A stretch of 64,000 nt of DNA, from NCBI RefSeq assembly GCF_002090135.1, contig NZ_BBRL01000005.1, positions 124,001 to 188,000 on the forward strand, read 5' to 3'. Below the pieces are notes generated by a model that saw only the letters and a program-made list of their open reading frames with translations, made no database searches and was not told where the DNA came from. The translations under genes and the position numbers were made by a program. Within the stretch, counting starts at the first letter, position 1, and each line of letters starts with the position of its first letter. Origin of the DNA: Demequina sp. NBRC 110055 (GTDB lineage: Bacteria; Actinomycetota; Actinomycetes; Actinomycetales; Demequinaceae). Positions 57,034 to 64,000 of the stretch are shown here, in pieces.

Positions 57034-57276
57034 TCATCGCAGGGAGTGGCGCCAGGCCGTGTCACCGCGACCGAGAGGCAGGTCGCGGTGGGAGCCGCGC
57101 AGGGTTCGGGTGCGGTCCATCCACGCGGACGTGGGGGAGCCGGGCGCCTCGTCCTCCTCGTTGGCGGCCGCGACGGCGACCATGCCCGCGACGAGAGCCG
57201 CGAGCTCCTCGGCGTCGGGTGTGCCGCGCACGACGCGCAGGCCCGCGGCCGCCTCGGAGACGTCTTCGGCGCTCAT
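57034..57276 (-). CDS. accE: Acyl-CoA carboxylase epsilon subunit
   Basis: An 80-residue protein, easily missed. [20 protein letters not shown] and the C-terminal [10 protein letters not shown], ending [10 protein letters not shown], match the actinobacterial AccE/PccE epsilon subunits, which stabilise the alpha-beta carboxylase complex. Its ATG overlaps the accD stop (ATGA), the standard accD-accE arrangement. A longer reading frame on this strand starting at 57567 is an antiparallel artefact of accD. Confidence 0.88.
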   Translation of the reverse strand: MSAEDVSEAAAGLRVVRGTPDAEELAALVAGMVAVAAANEEDEAPGSPTSAWMDRTRTLRGSHRDLPLGRGDTAWRHSLR

Positions 57277-58862
57277 AGCGGGATGTTTCCGTGCTTCTTG
57301 GGGGGCAGCGAGGCGCGCTTGGTGCGCAGCGCGCGCAGGGCCCGTGTGATCTGCTCGCGCGTCTCGTGGGGCTCGATGACGGCGTCCACGTAGCCGCGGT
57401 CGGCGGCGTCGTAGGGGTTGACGATCTGGTCCTCGTACTCGGCGGTCAGTCGCGCGCGCTCGGCCTCGACGTCCCCGCCGTCCTCGGCAACCTTCGCGAG
57501 CGTCCGGCGCTGCAGGATGTTGACCGCGCCGCCGGCGCCCATGACCGCGATCTGCGCGGTGGGCCACGCGAGGTTGACGTCGGCGCCCAGCTGCTTGGAG
57601 GCCATCACGATGTACGCGCCGCCGTAGGCCTTGCGGGTGATGACGGTCACGAGCGGCACGGTCGCCTCGGCATAGGCGTAGATGAGCTTGGCGCCGCGGC
57701 GGATGATGCCCTGGTGCTCTTGGTCCACGCCGGGAAGGAAGCCCGGCACGTCCACGAACGTGATGACGGGGATGTTAAAGGCGTCGCAGGTGCGCACGAA
57801 CCGCGCGGCCTTCTCGGAGGCGTTGATGTCGAGCGTGCCGGCCATCGACTGCGGCTGATTCGCGACGATGCCCACACTGTGACCCTCGATGTGGCCGAAC
57901 CCGGTCAGCACGTTGGGCGCGAACAGGGGCTGGATCTCGAAGAACTCGCCGTCGTCCAGCACCGTCTCGACGACCGTCTTCATGTCGTAGGGCTGGTTCG
58001 GCGAGTCGGGCACGAGCGCATCGAGCGCGGTGTCCTCGTCCGTGAGTTCGAGGTCGGCCTCGGCCTCCCAGGTGGGGGAGTCGGTGAGGTTGTTCTGCGG
58101 GAGGTACTGGATGAGGTGCTGGACGTATTCGATCGCGTCGTCCTCGTCCTGCGCGAGGTAGTGCGCCACGCCAGACTTTGCGTTGTGGGCGTGCCCGCCG
58201 CCCAGGTCCTCGAACGTGACCTCTTCGCCCGTGACGGACTTGATGACGTCGGGGCCGGTGATGAACATCTGGCTGGTGCCATCTGCCATGACGATGAAGT
58301 CCGTCAAAGCTGGGGAGTAGACGGCCCCGCCGGCGCTCGGGCCGAGGATCAGTGAGATCTGGGGGATGACGCCCGAGGCCGCCACGTTGCGCCGGAACAT
58401 CTCCGCGAACTGCGTCAGCGCCGCGACGCCCTCCTGGATGCGCGCGCCGCCGCCGTCCGAGATGCCGATCAGCGGCACGCCCGTGCGCAGCGCGAAGTCC
58501 TGCACCTTCGTGATCTTCTGTCCGTGCACCTCGCCCAGCGAGCCGCCGAACACGGTGAAGTCCTGGCTGAACACGGCGACCTGGCGGCCGTCGATGGTGC
58601 CGTAGCCGGTGACGACACCGTCGCCGTAGGGCCGGTTCTTGTCGAGGCCGAAGTTGCGGCTGCGGTGGCGGGCGAGGGCGTCGAGCTCGACGAAGCTGCC
58701 CTCATCGAGCAGCTGATCGATGCGCTCGCGGGCGGTCTTCTTACCGCGGGGGTGCTGCTTGCCTGCGGCGATCTCCTCGTGGGCGGCGACGGCCTCGGTG
58801 ATCTTGCCGCGGAGGTCTTCCAGCGCACCGGCGGTGGTCGCGGTCGGACGGGGTTCGGACAC
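57273..58862 (-). CDS. accD: Acyl-CoA carboxylase beta subunit
   Basis: A 529-residue carboxyltransferase that moves the carboxyl group from biotin to acetyl- or propionyl-Co[39 protein letters not shown] and [18 protein letters not shown] stretches form the N-terminal half. [20 protein letters not shown] and [20 protein letters not shown] form the C-terminal half. The GTG at 58862 follows AAGGGAGAA. It closely follows the AccD5/PccB type. It diverges from birA with 40 bases between. Confidence 0.94.
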   Translation of the reverse strand: MSEPRPTATTAGALEDLRGKITEAVAAHEEIAAGKQHPRGKKTARERIDQLLDEGSFVELDALARHRSRNFGLDKNRPYGDGVVTGYGTIDGRQVAVFSQDFTVFGGSLGEVHGQKITKVQDFALRTGVPLIGISDGGGARIQEGVAALTQFAEMFRRNVAASGVIPQISLILGPSAGGAVYSPALTDFIVMADGTSQMFITGPDVIKSVTGEEVTFEDLGGGHAHNAKSGVAHYLAQDEDDAIEYVQHLIQYLPQNNLTDSPTWEAEADLELTDEDTALDALVPDSPNQPYDMKTVVETVLDDGEFFEIQPLFAPNVLTGFGHIEGHSVGIVANQPQSMAGTLDINASEKAARFVRTCDAFNIPVITFVDVPGFLPGVDQEHQGIIRRGAKLIYAYAEATVPLVTVITRKAYGGAYIVMASKQLGADVNLAWPTAQIAVMGAGGAVNILQRRTLAKVAEDGGDVEAERARLTAEYEDQIVNPYDAADRGYVDAVIEPHETREQITRALRALRTKRASLPPKKHGNIPL

Positions 58863-58890
58863 GGTTCTCCCTTGGGACTTGGCTGACGGA

Positions 58891-58896
58891 TAGCCT
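58891..58896 (+). promoter_or_regulatory. -10 hexamer for leaderless birA
   Basis: TAGCCT followed by exactly 6 bases and the GTG of birA, in the 40-base gap divergent from accD. Confidence 0.6.
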
Positions 58897-58902
58897 AGCC
58901 GC

Positions 58903-59775
58903 GTGGATCCCCTCGCGCCCTCAGCCGTCGCCGCCTCGCGCCGTCCCTTGACGGCCGATGCCGTGGCCGGCCTGGTAGGCCCCACCCGCCAGCTGGCTCG
59001 GCTCGAGGTGGTGGGGGCCTCGCCGTCGACCAACACCGCGCTCCTCGCGGCCGTGGCAAACGACCCCGAAGGGTGGCCCGCGCTGTCGGCCTACGTGGCC
59101 GACCACCAGACCGCGGGGCGCGGTCGCGCCGGGCGCTCGTGGGCGACGCCCCAGGGTGCGGCGCTCACTGTTTCTTTTCTGCTGCGCCCGTCCGTGGAGC
59201 CCGCTGCGCTGGGGTGGGCTCCGCTGGTGGTGGGGCTCGCGACGGTGCGCGCCCTACGCGATGCAGGCGTGGGCGCCTACCTCAAGTGGCCCAACGACGT
59301 GGTGGTCGAGGCGGGAGCCAAGGACATCCCGGGCTGGGGGCGCTGGCGCAAGGTCGTGGGCATCCTGTGTGAGGTGGTGCCGGGGTCGCCGGGATCCGAC
59401 GCCGGCGCGGCGGTTGTCGCGGGGATCGGAATCAATGTGTCGCAGGAGCCGGGCGAGTTGCCGGTGCCGCATGCGGCGTCGCTCGCGTCGCTGGGAGCGA
59501 GCGCGCTCGATCGCGCGGCCCTCATGCGGTCGCTGACCGCCCACCTCACCGATGCCGTCGCGATGTGGGAGCTCGACGACGAGTTCCCGCGTGTGCACGC
59601 GTCGGTGAGCGCTGTGTGCGCGTCCATCGGCTGGGAGGTAGCGGTGGAGCAGCCGGGGGGAGTCGCCGTCAGCGGTCGCGTGACGGGGCTGTCGCCGTCC
59701 GGCGCCCTCGTGATCGCGACGCGCGAGGGCGAGCGCGAGGTGCTGGCGGGCGACCTGCACGTGCGCCGCGCGTAG
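58903..59775 (+). CDS. birA: Biotin--[acyl-CoA-carboxylase] ligase
   Basis: Attaches biotin to the carrier domain of the accA product. The 290-residue monofunctional (class I) ligase lacks an N-terminal DNA-binding domain. It has [20 protein letters not shown] (biotin/AMP loop) and [13 protein letters not shown], and a C-terminal SH3-like domain. The GTG at 58903 follows the leaderless -10. An early variable stretch (TADAVAGL) is encoded by a full GGCCGATGC-N3-GGCCGGC repeat (58953-58971). Confidence 0.94.
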   Translation: MDPLAPSAVAASRRPLTADAVAGLVGPTRQLARLEVVGASPSTNTALLAAVANDPEGWPALSAYVADHQTAGRGRAGRSWATPQGAALTVSFLLRPSVEPAALGWAPLVVGLATVRALRDAGVGAYLKWPNDVVVEAGAKDIPGWGRWRKVVGILCEVVPGSPGSDAGAAVVAGIGINVSQEPGELPVPHAASLASLGASALDRAALMRSLTAHLTDAVAMWELDDEFPRVHASVSAVCASIGWEVAVEQPGGVAVSGRVTGLSPSGALVIATREGEREVLAGDLHVRRA

Positions 59776-59825
59776 CGGACCGCCACCGCCGCTGACGCCA
59801 TCGGCCCTGCTATCACGCCACAAAT

Positions 59826-59837
59826 CGAAACGATTCG
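59826..59837. promoter_or_regulatory. LacI-like dyad upstream of the GH3 gene
   Basis: CGAAACGATTCG matches its own complement at 10 of 12 positions and has the central CG of LacI-family sites. It differs from the AGCGCT-core operators at 41-46 kb, so a different regulator is likely. Confidence 0.45.
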
Positions 59838-59851
59838 CCGACCAACGGTAG

Positions 59852-60011
59852 GTCACGGGAAGGTCACGGTGGGTCACGCCGCAGTCACGGTGGCGACAGA
59901 TCATGCGCGCTCAGCGACAGGTTGTGTCATCACCCTGCCACGGGCATGTGTCCGGTTGATTAACTCACTTTCACATCCTTTGCCACCGCGTCAGGTCACA
60001 TCGAGGTCACC
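59852..60011 (+). repeat. Helically phased GTCAC repeats
   Basis: GTCACG occurs at 59852, 59863, 59873 and 59884 (steps 11, 10, 11); GTCAC recurs at 59995 and 60006 (step 11), 111 bases further on. All six have the same orientation and would lie on about the same face of the DNA helix. Confidence 0.6.
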
Positions 60012-60134
60012 TCGGCACTGACGCCCCGGGACGCGGCGAACGGGGGATGAGGACACGCACCGTGCGAGTCCGTTGACGTCTGATCTCCGTTTCCCGCTGA
60101 GGGCGACGGCAGCGACTCAAGGAGGAGAAGCAGC

Positions 60135-60164
60135 ATGATCCACACGAAGGAGGGTGAGCTCTAA
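60135..60164 (+). CDS. Nine-residue leader peptide coupled to GH3
   Basis: ATG at 60135 with a strong ribosome site (GGAGGAGAAG, 60121-60130) reads MIHTKEGEL and stops at TAA (60162-60164). The stop shares its last base with the ATG of the GH3 gene (TAATG). The peptide-coding stretch itself contains AAGGAGGG, the ribosome site for GH3. Translation of the small frame would therefore control access to, or re-initiation at, the GH3 start. No regulatory codon run (such as repeated Leu) is present. Confidence 0.55.
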   Translation: MIHTKEGEL

Positions 60165-62551
60165 TGCGAGGCTCACGTATCGCGCGCTCCACGGCGTTCT
60201 TTGGCATCTTTGCGCTCGCGGTTGCGGGCTGCTCGGGTGACAACGAGGACCCGGGCCCCAGCGAAAGCGCATCGGCCACCGCCGAGGCCACCGGTGACTA
60301 CACGACCCGCGAGGTCTCGGACGGCACCACGGATTTCGTCGTCGTCGAGAACCCCGGCGACGGTCCCGTGCTGTCGTACAGCGCCGAAGGTGGCGTGACC
60401 CTCCTCGAAGAGGAGGTCGACGGCGCGACCTATGCCTTCAAGGACATGAACGCCAACGGCACTCTCGACACGTGGGAGGACTGGCGTCTGACCTCGGATG
60501 AGCGTGCTGCCGACCTCGCCTCGCAGATGTCGATCGAGCAGGTCGCCGGACTCATGCTCTTCAGCTCGCACGAGCGTTCCCCTGCGGACGGCCTCACGGA
60601 CGCGCAGAAGGAGTACCTGGAGAACTCGAACCTCCGTGCGGTGCTGAACGCCGCAGGTTCCGACGCCGAGGTCACGGTGCCGTGGGTCAACGAGATGCAG
60701 GCCTTCGTCGAGACCCTCGCGACCGAGGACAACCCCTACGTTCCTGTGAACTTTGCGTCCGACCCGCGCTCGGGCGCGGCAACCGGCGGCAACTACAACG
60801 CCGATGGTGCCGACATCTCGCGCTGGCCCGAGAACCTGGGGCTCGCGGCGACGTTCGACCCCGAGTACACCCGCCAGTTCGGCGAGGCGGCCTCGGCGGA
60901 GTACCGTGCGCTGGGTATCGCCACGGCGCTGAGCCCCCAGATCGACCTCGCCACCGAGCCCCGTTGGCTCCGTGTGCTGGGAACGTTCGGTGAGGACTCC
61001 GCCGCCGCAGCCGAGCACGCTGCCGCCTATGTTGCCGGCTTCCAGGGCACGGACGGCGAGGCCGAGTGGGGCGCAGACTCCGTCAACGCCATGATCAAGC
61101 ACTGGCCCGGTGACGGACCCGGTGAGGGCGGACGCGAGTCCCACACCGACGCCGGTAAGTACGGCGTGTACCCCGGCGACAACCTCGACGAGCACATCTC
61201 GGTCTTCCAGGGCGCGCTCGACGCCGCCTCGATCATGACCTCGTATTCGGTTTCGCTTGACGCCGACGGCGAGCCGCTGTTCGAGGACCGCATGGGCACC
61301 GCCTACGACACCGGTCTCATGTCGATCCTGCGCGACGACAACGAGTTCGGCGGCGTGGTCGTCACTGACTGGGGTGTCATGACTGGCGCGAACGACGAGG
61401 GCGCGTTCATCGCGACCGCGTGGGGCGCAGAAGACATGACGCCGGCCGAGCGCTATGTGCACGTGCTGGGCACGGGCCACGACATGTTCGGTGGCGTCAA
61501 CGACGCGACCTTCATCCTCGAGGCCGCAGACCTGTGGCAGGAGCAGTTCGAGGCCGGCGAGCAGGAGATCGACGCCGTCACCCGTTTCCAGGAGTCGGGT
61601 GGTCGCATCCTCAACATGATCTTCCAGGCCGGCCTGTACGAAGACGCGTTCCTTGACCCCGAGGTCTCGGGCGCGGTGCTCGCCTCCGACGACAAGGTCG
61701 CGGCGGGTTACGACGCGCAGCTCGCCTCGGTCGTCATGCTGAAGAACGATGGCACCATCGCCGAGGGTCAGGACTGGTCGGACAAGACCGTCTACATCCC
61801 GCAGTCGAGCGACAACGGACTGCCGAGCCTCTTCGGTGACGCCACCTACTCGCAGGGCCCGAGCCTCGACCTCGACGTCGCGGCGGAGCACTTCGCGAAT
61901 GTCGTGACCGACGAGGTGGAGCTCGACGAGGACGGCAAGGTCGTCAACTACACGACCCCCGACCTGACCGACGTGGACCTGGTCCTCGTGGGCATGGACA
62001 GCCCCACCACCGGTGCGGTCTTCGGAAACTCGGGCTACGACGCCGAGTCGGACAGCTACTACCCGCTGTCGCTGCAGTACCGCGAGTACACCGCCGACGG
62101 CGACAACGTGCGCCAGACCTCGATCTCGGGTGACCTCCTCGAGGATGGCACGCAGGAGAACCGCTCGTACTTCGGCAACTCGGTGACCGCGTCCAACGAG
62201 GCCGACCTCGACGCCTTCGAGCGTGCCGTGGACGCCGTCGAGGCCTCGGGCAAGGACATCCCCGTCGTCACCGCCCTGAAGGCGCAGAACGCGGTGATTC
62301 CGGCCGAGTTCGAGGCTGACGCCGACGCGATCGTCGTCGGCTTCGGCACCAGCGACATGGCCCTGTTCGACATCGTCACCGGCGCTTCCGAGCCCCAGGG
62401 CCGCCTGCCGATCCAGTTCCCCGCGGACATGGACACGGTCGAGGCTCAGCAGGAGGACGTCGCGAAGGACATGACGCCCTACACCGACGCCGCAGGCAAC
62501 GCCTACGACTACGGCTACGGCCTCAACTGGTCCGGCGTGATCACCAACTAA
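60164..62551 (+). CDS. GH3 beta-glucosidase-type lipoprotein
   Basis: A 795-residue glycoside hydrolase family 3 enzyme, exported and lipidated (signal peptide ending LAVAGC, C23). An acidic Ser/Ala linker is followed by the N-terminal barrel with SQMSIEQVAGLML, LGTFGEDS and KHWPGDGPGEGGRESHTD (substrate-site Lys-His). The nucleophile is the Asp in GGVVVTDWGVM. The C-terminal alpha/beta sandwich begins about residue 500 (LASVVMLKNDG). It probably releases glucose or another sugar from oligosaccharides at the cell surface. The start is coupled to the 9-residue leader frame. Confidence 0.92.
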   Translation: MRGSRIARSTAFFGIFALAVAGCSGDNEDPGPSESASATAEATGDYTTREVSDGTTDFVVVENPGDGPVLSYSAEGGVTLLEEEVDGATYAFKDMNANGTLDTWEDWRLTSDERAADLASQMSIEQVAGLMLFSSHERSPADGLTDAQKEYLENSNLRAVLNAAGSDAEVTVPWVNEMQAFVETLATEDNPYVPVNFASDPRSGAATGGNYNADGADISRWPENLGLAATFDPEYTRQFGEAASAEYRALGIATALSPQIDLATEPRWLRVLGTFGEDSAAAAEHAAAYVAGFQGTDGEAEWGADSVNAMIKHWPGDGPGEGGRESHTDAGKYGVYPGDNLDEHISVFQGALDAASIMTSYSVSLDADGEPLFEDRMGTAYDTGLMSILRDDNEFGGVVVTDWGVMTGANDEGAFIATAWGAEDMTPAERYVHVLGTGHDMFGGVNDATFILEAADLWQEQFEAGEQEIDAVTRFQESGGRILNMIFQAGLYEDAFLDPEVSGAVLASDDKVAAGYDAQLASVVMLKNDGTIAEGQDWSDKTVYIPQSSDNGLPSLFGDATYSQGPSLDLDVAAEHFANVVTDEVELDEDGKVVNYTTPDLTDVDLVLVGMDSPTTGAVFGNSGYDAESDSYYPLSLQYREYTADGDNVRQTSISGDLLEDGTQENRSYFGNSVTASNEADLDAFERAVDAVEASGKDIPVVTALKAQNAVIPAEFEADADAIVVGFGTSDMALFDIVTGASEPQGRLPIQFPADMDTVEAQQEDVAKDMTPYTDAAGNAYDYGYGLNWSGVITN

Positions 62552-62557
62552 ATCCCT

Positions 62558-62596
62558 CCCGGTGGGGCTGGCACCAACGTCGCCAGCCCCACCGGG
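62558..62596 (+). terminator. 15-bp hairpin after the first GH3 gene
   Basis: Arms 62558-62572 and 62582-62596 are perfectly complementary around a 9-base loop. Confidence 0.8.
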
Positions 62597-62681
62597 GCAC
62601 ACTTGAGCGGCGCTGCAACCCGCGCACCGTTCACCGCAAGTCCCGGGCGTCACCCGTCCGGCATCACTCCAAGGAGCAATC

Positions 62682-63101
62682 ATGAACATGAACAAGATGC
62701 GGGCTGGCGGCCTCGCTGTCCTGATCGCCGCCACCGGTACCTTCGGGCTCGCCGCGTGCTCGAGCGACGCGGACGCCGAGGCGACGGCGGGCACCGACAC
62801 CGAGGTCACCGAAGAGGCCACCGTTGACGTGGCGCAGGACCTCGAGACCGCGAAGGCCGCTGTCGACGAGGCGCTCGCCGACGAGGACTGGGCCCAGGTG
62901 ATGCTGGCCAGCGACGTGGACTCGCCGACCGTCAAGTACGGCCTCATGGTGATGCCGTTCGTGAAGACCGACGCCGCCGAGCGTGTGACCGGCACCGTGA
63001 ACATCGACGGTGGCAACTACGTGATCGAGGCCGATTCGGCCGCGACCGGCGAGACCTGGCAGATCGACCAGGACGGCGAGATCACGCAGGTCACCGAGTA
63101 A
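62682..63101 (+). CDS. Small lipoprotein between two GH3 genes
   Basis: A 139-residue protein of no recognised family. The signal peptide ends FGLAAC (C26), followed by an acidic Asp/Glu/Thr linker, a helical segment rich in Ala and Asp (about 50-75), and a beta-rich C-terminus (VTGTVNIDGGNYVIEAD) with no cysteine. The ATG follows AAGGAG. It is flanked by hairpins on both sides, so it may be transcribed alone as well as with its neighbours. A role at the cell surface near the GH3 enzymes is inferred from context. Confidence 0.8.
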   Translation: MNMNKMRAGGLAVLIAATGTFGLAACSSDADAEATAGTDTEVTEEATVDVAQDLETAKAAVDEALADEDWAQVMLASDVDSPTVKYGLMVMPFVKTDAAERVTGTVNIDGGNYVIEADSAATGETWQIDQDGEITQVTE

Positions 63102-63122
63102 GACCCGTCCCACCGCGGCGGG

Positions 63123-63146
63123 CTCGCCCGGCTTCGGCCGGGCGAG
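63123..63146 (+). terminator. 10-bp hairpin with TTCG loop
   Basis: Arms 63123-63132 and 63137-63146 are perfectly complementary around TTCG, an unusually stable tetraloop; the stem may extend outward with a G-U pair. It follows the small lipoprotein gene. Confidence 0.75.
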
Positions 63147-63245
63147 TCCCGGACCGCGAGGACCACCGCGACGGGCGCGGTTCCTGAACGCCGCAGCCCT
63201 CGACCCCCCTCAAGTTTCCCCCGCCCCGACTAAAGGAGCACCGAC

Positions 63246-64000
63246 GTGACTGCACAAGCGTCGCCGGACGCGGCCTCCACCAAGGCCCGCATGTCCAACA
63301 AGAAGTACCTGTCGATCTGGATTCCGATCATCGCGTTCGTGACGATCGTCGTGATCGTGGCCAACATGGCACTGGTCATCGCCGGCGGTTGGGTTGCCTC
63401 GCAACTCGGATCGGGCACGTACACCTTCACCAACTCCGAGGAGTCCGCCGACTGGGACACCACGTACTACTCCTCGGACTACGAGGACATGGACGCGGTT
63501 GACGCGGCGGCACGTGACCTCGTCGAGGACATCGGCGACGGCGGCATTGTGCTCGCGAAGAACGAGGGCGACGCGCTTCCGCTCGAGTCCTCCTCCGCGC
63601 TGACGATGCTGGGTCGCGCGGCCGCCGACCCGGTCTTCGGTGGCGCCGGCTCCGGCTCGGTCGACACCACGACGGCTGTCGATGCCCGCACCGGCCTGGA
63701 GAATGCAGGCTTTTCGATCAACGACGAGGTCTACCAGACCATCGACGCGTACGCGCAGGAAAACAAGCGTGGCCACATCGAGATGGACCTCCCGATGGAC
63801 TCGACCTACACCATCGGTGAGCTTCCCGTGTCCGACTACGAGGCGGTCTCGGGCTCCTTCGCCGAGTACAACGACGCGGCCGTGATCTTCATCGGTCGCC
63901 CCGGTGGTGAGGGCGGTGACCTCGCGCAGGACGTGCTCGACATCGCCAACCCCGACAATGTCGACCCCCGCGCCGAGGAGGGCCAGCACCAGCTGGAGCT
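63246..64000 (+). CDS. Membrane-anchored GH3 enzyme with permuted domains, 3' end cut by window
   Basis: Starts GTG at 63246 after AAAGGAG and stays open to the window edge (251 residues seen). A cytoplasmic tail is followed by one membrane helix (about 24-47). Next comes a segment that in ordinary GH3 enzymes lies at the C-terminal end: LVEDIGDGGIVLAKNEGDALPL, GGAGSGSVDT and VIFIGRPGGEGGDL, the latter matching the acid/base-bearing loop of the GH3 sandwich domain. The order sandwich-first is known from some rumen GH3 enzymes. The barrel domain, if present, lies outside the window. Confidence 0.8.
   Translation, partial: MTAQASPDAASTKARMSNKKYLSIWIPIIAFVTIVVIVANMALVIAGGWVASQLGSGTYTFTNSEESADWDTTYYSSDYEDMDAVDAAARDLVEDIGDGGIVLAKNEGDALPLESSSALTMLGRAAADPVFGGAGSGSVDTTTAVDARTGLENAGFSINDEVYQTIDAYAQENKRGHIEMDLPMDSTYTIGELPVSDYEAVSGSFAEYNDAAVIFIGRPGGEGGDLAQDVLDIANPDNVDPRAEEGQHQLE

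Larger units (their letters stand above)
59776..60134 (+). other. Long leader region of the GH3 locus
   Basis: About 360 bases with no gene. It holds a LacI-like dyad (CGAAACGATTCG, 59826-59837) and six GTCAC words, of which four (59852-59889) and two (59995-60010) are spaced 10-11 bases apart. A strong GGAGGAGAAG ribosome site ends it. I could not fix the promoter. Confidence 0.6.

Noticed and set aside
60173-63016. A 947-codon open frame on the minus strand across the GH3 gene
   Set aside because: High-GC antisense frame; low-complexity Val/Gly/Asp/Arg protein with no motif, opposite a clear GH3 enzyme.

Overview
The window is about 70% GC, tightly packed, strongly biased to G/C at third codon positions, and carries genes typical of Actinomycetota: an LpdA-type quinone reductase, an acyl-CoA carboxylase with an epsilon subunit, DUF3117, and a sigE-rseA-htrA-tatB cassette. 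Order Micrococcales (Cellulomonadaceae/Demequinaceae-like) is my best guess, from overall character only. Much of the gene order matches, as I remember it, two Mycobacterium tuberculosis blocks: Rv1201c-Rv1224 (dapD, dapE, LOG protein, DUF3117, methyltransferase, sigE, rseA, htrA, tatB) and Rv3279c-Rv3336c (birA, accD, accE, maf, accA, lpdA, punA, pgm, add, deoA, cdd, sdh, yhjD, trpS).

Layout. 0-5.4 kb: citrate synthase (cut by the left edge), a lysozyme-like membrane protein, divergent dapD/dapE, a LOG protein and DUF3117. 5.5-12.7 kb: an O-methyltransferase facing the envelope-stress cassette sigE-rseA-htrA-tatB, then trpS, a YhjD-like protein and a DUF4190-type protein. 12.9-17.4 kb: sdhCDAB and manC. 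17.5-31.6 kb: a nucleoside uptake and salvage region with a BMP lipoprotein, an ABC ATPase, two permeases, cdd, deoA, an uncharacterised C39-peptidase-like protein, add, deoC, and pgm-punA. It is interrupted by a guanidinium exporter with a guanidine-III riboswitch and by a sigma-factor/membrane-protein pair. 31.7-37.7 kb: lpdA, a membrane protein fused to a nuclease-fold domain, the biotinylated carboxylase subunit and maf.

37.8-52.9 kb is a sugar-catabolic locus built around a LacI regulator. It holds a DUF993 aldolase-like protein, a TIM-barrel isomerase, two Gfo/Idh oxidoreductases, DUF6807, a cupin, an ABC importer, a DUF624 protein, a GH42 beta-galactosidase and glycerate kinase. Three promoters carry matching operators just downstream of the -10. 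52.9-57.0 kb holds an MFS exporter, two MarR regulators and two YdcF-like proteins. This whole 19-kb stretch sits between maf and accE-accD, which are neighbours in M. tuberculosis. 57.0-59.8 kb: accE, accD and birA. 59.8-64 kb: a glycoside hydrolase family 3 locus with an elaborate leader, a lipoprotein GH3, a small lipoprotein, and a second membrane-anchored GH3 with apparently permuted domains, cut by the right edge.

Two window-wide signals stand out. A 9-base word, GGCCGATGC, and its 19-base extension GGCCGATGC-N3-GGCCGGC recur on both strands, in genes and just after stop codons. At least 13 genes start with a -10 hexamer followed by exactly 6 or 7 bases and then the start codon, the layout of leaderless mRNAs. 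I see no tRNA, rRNA, CRISPR array, insertion sequence or prophage gene.
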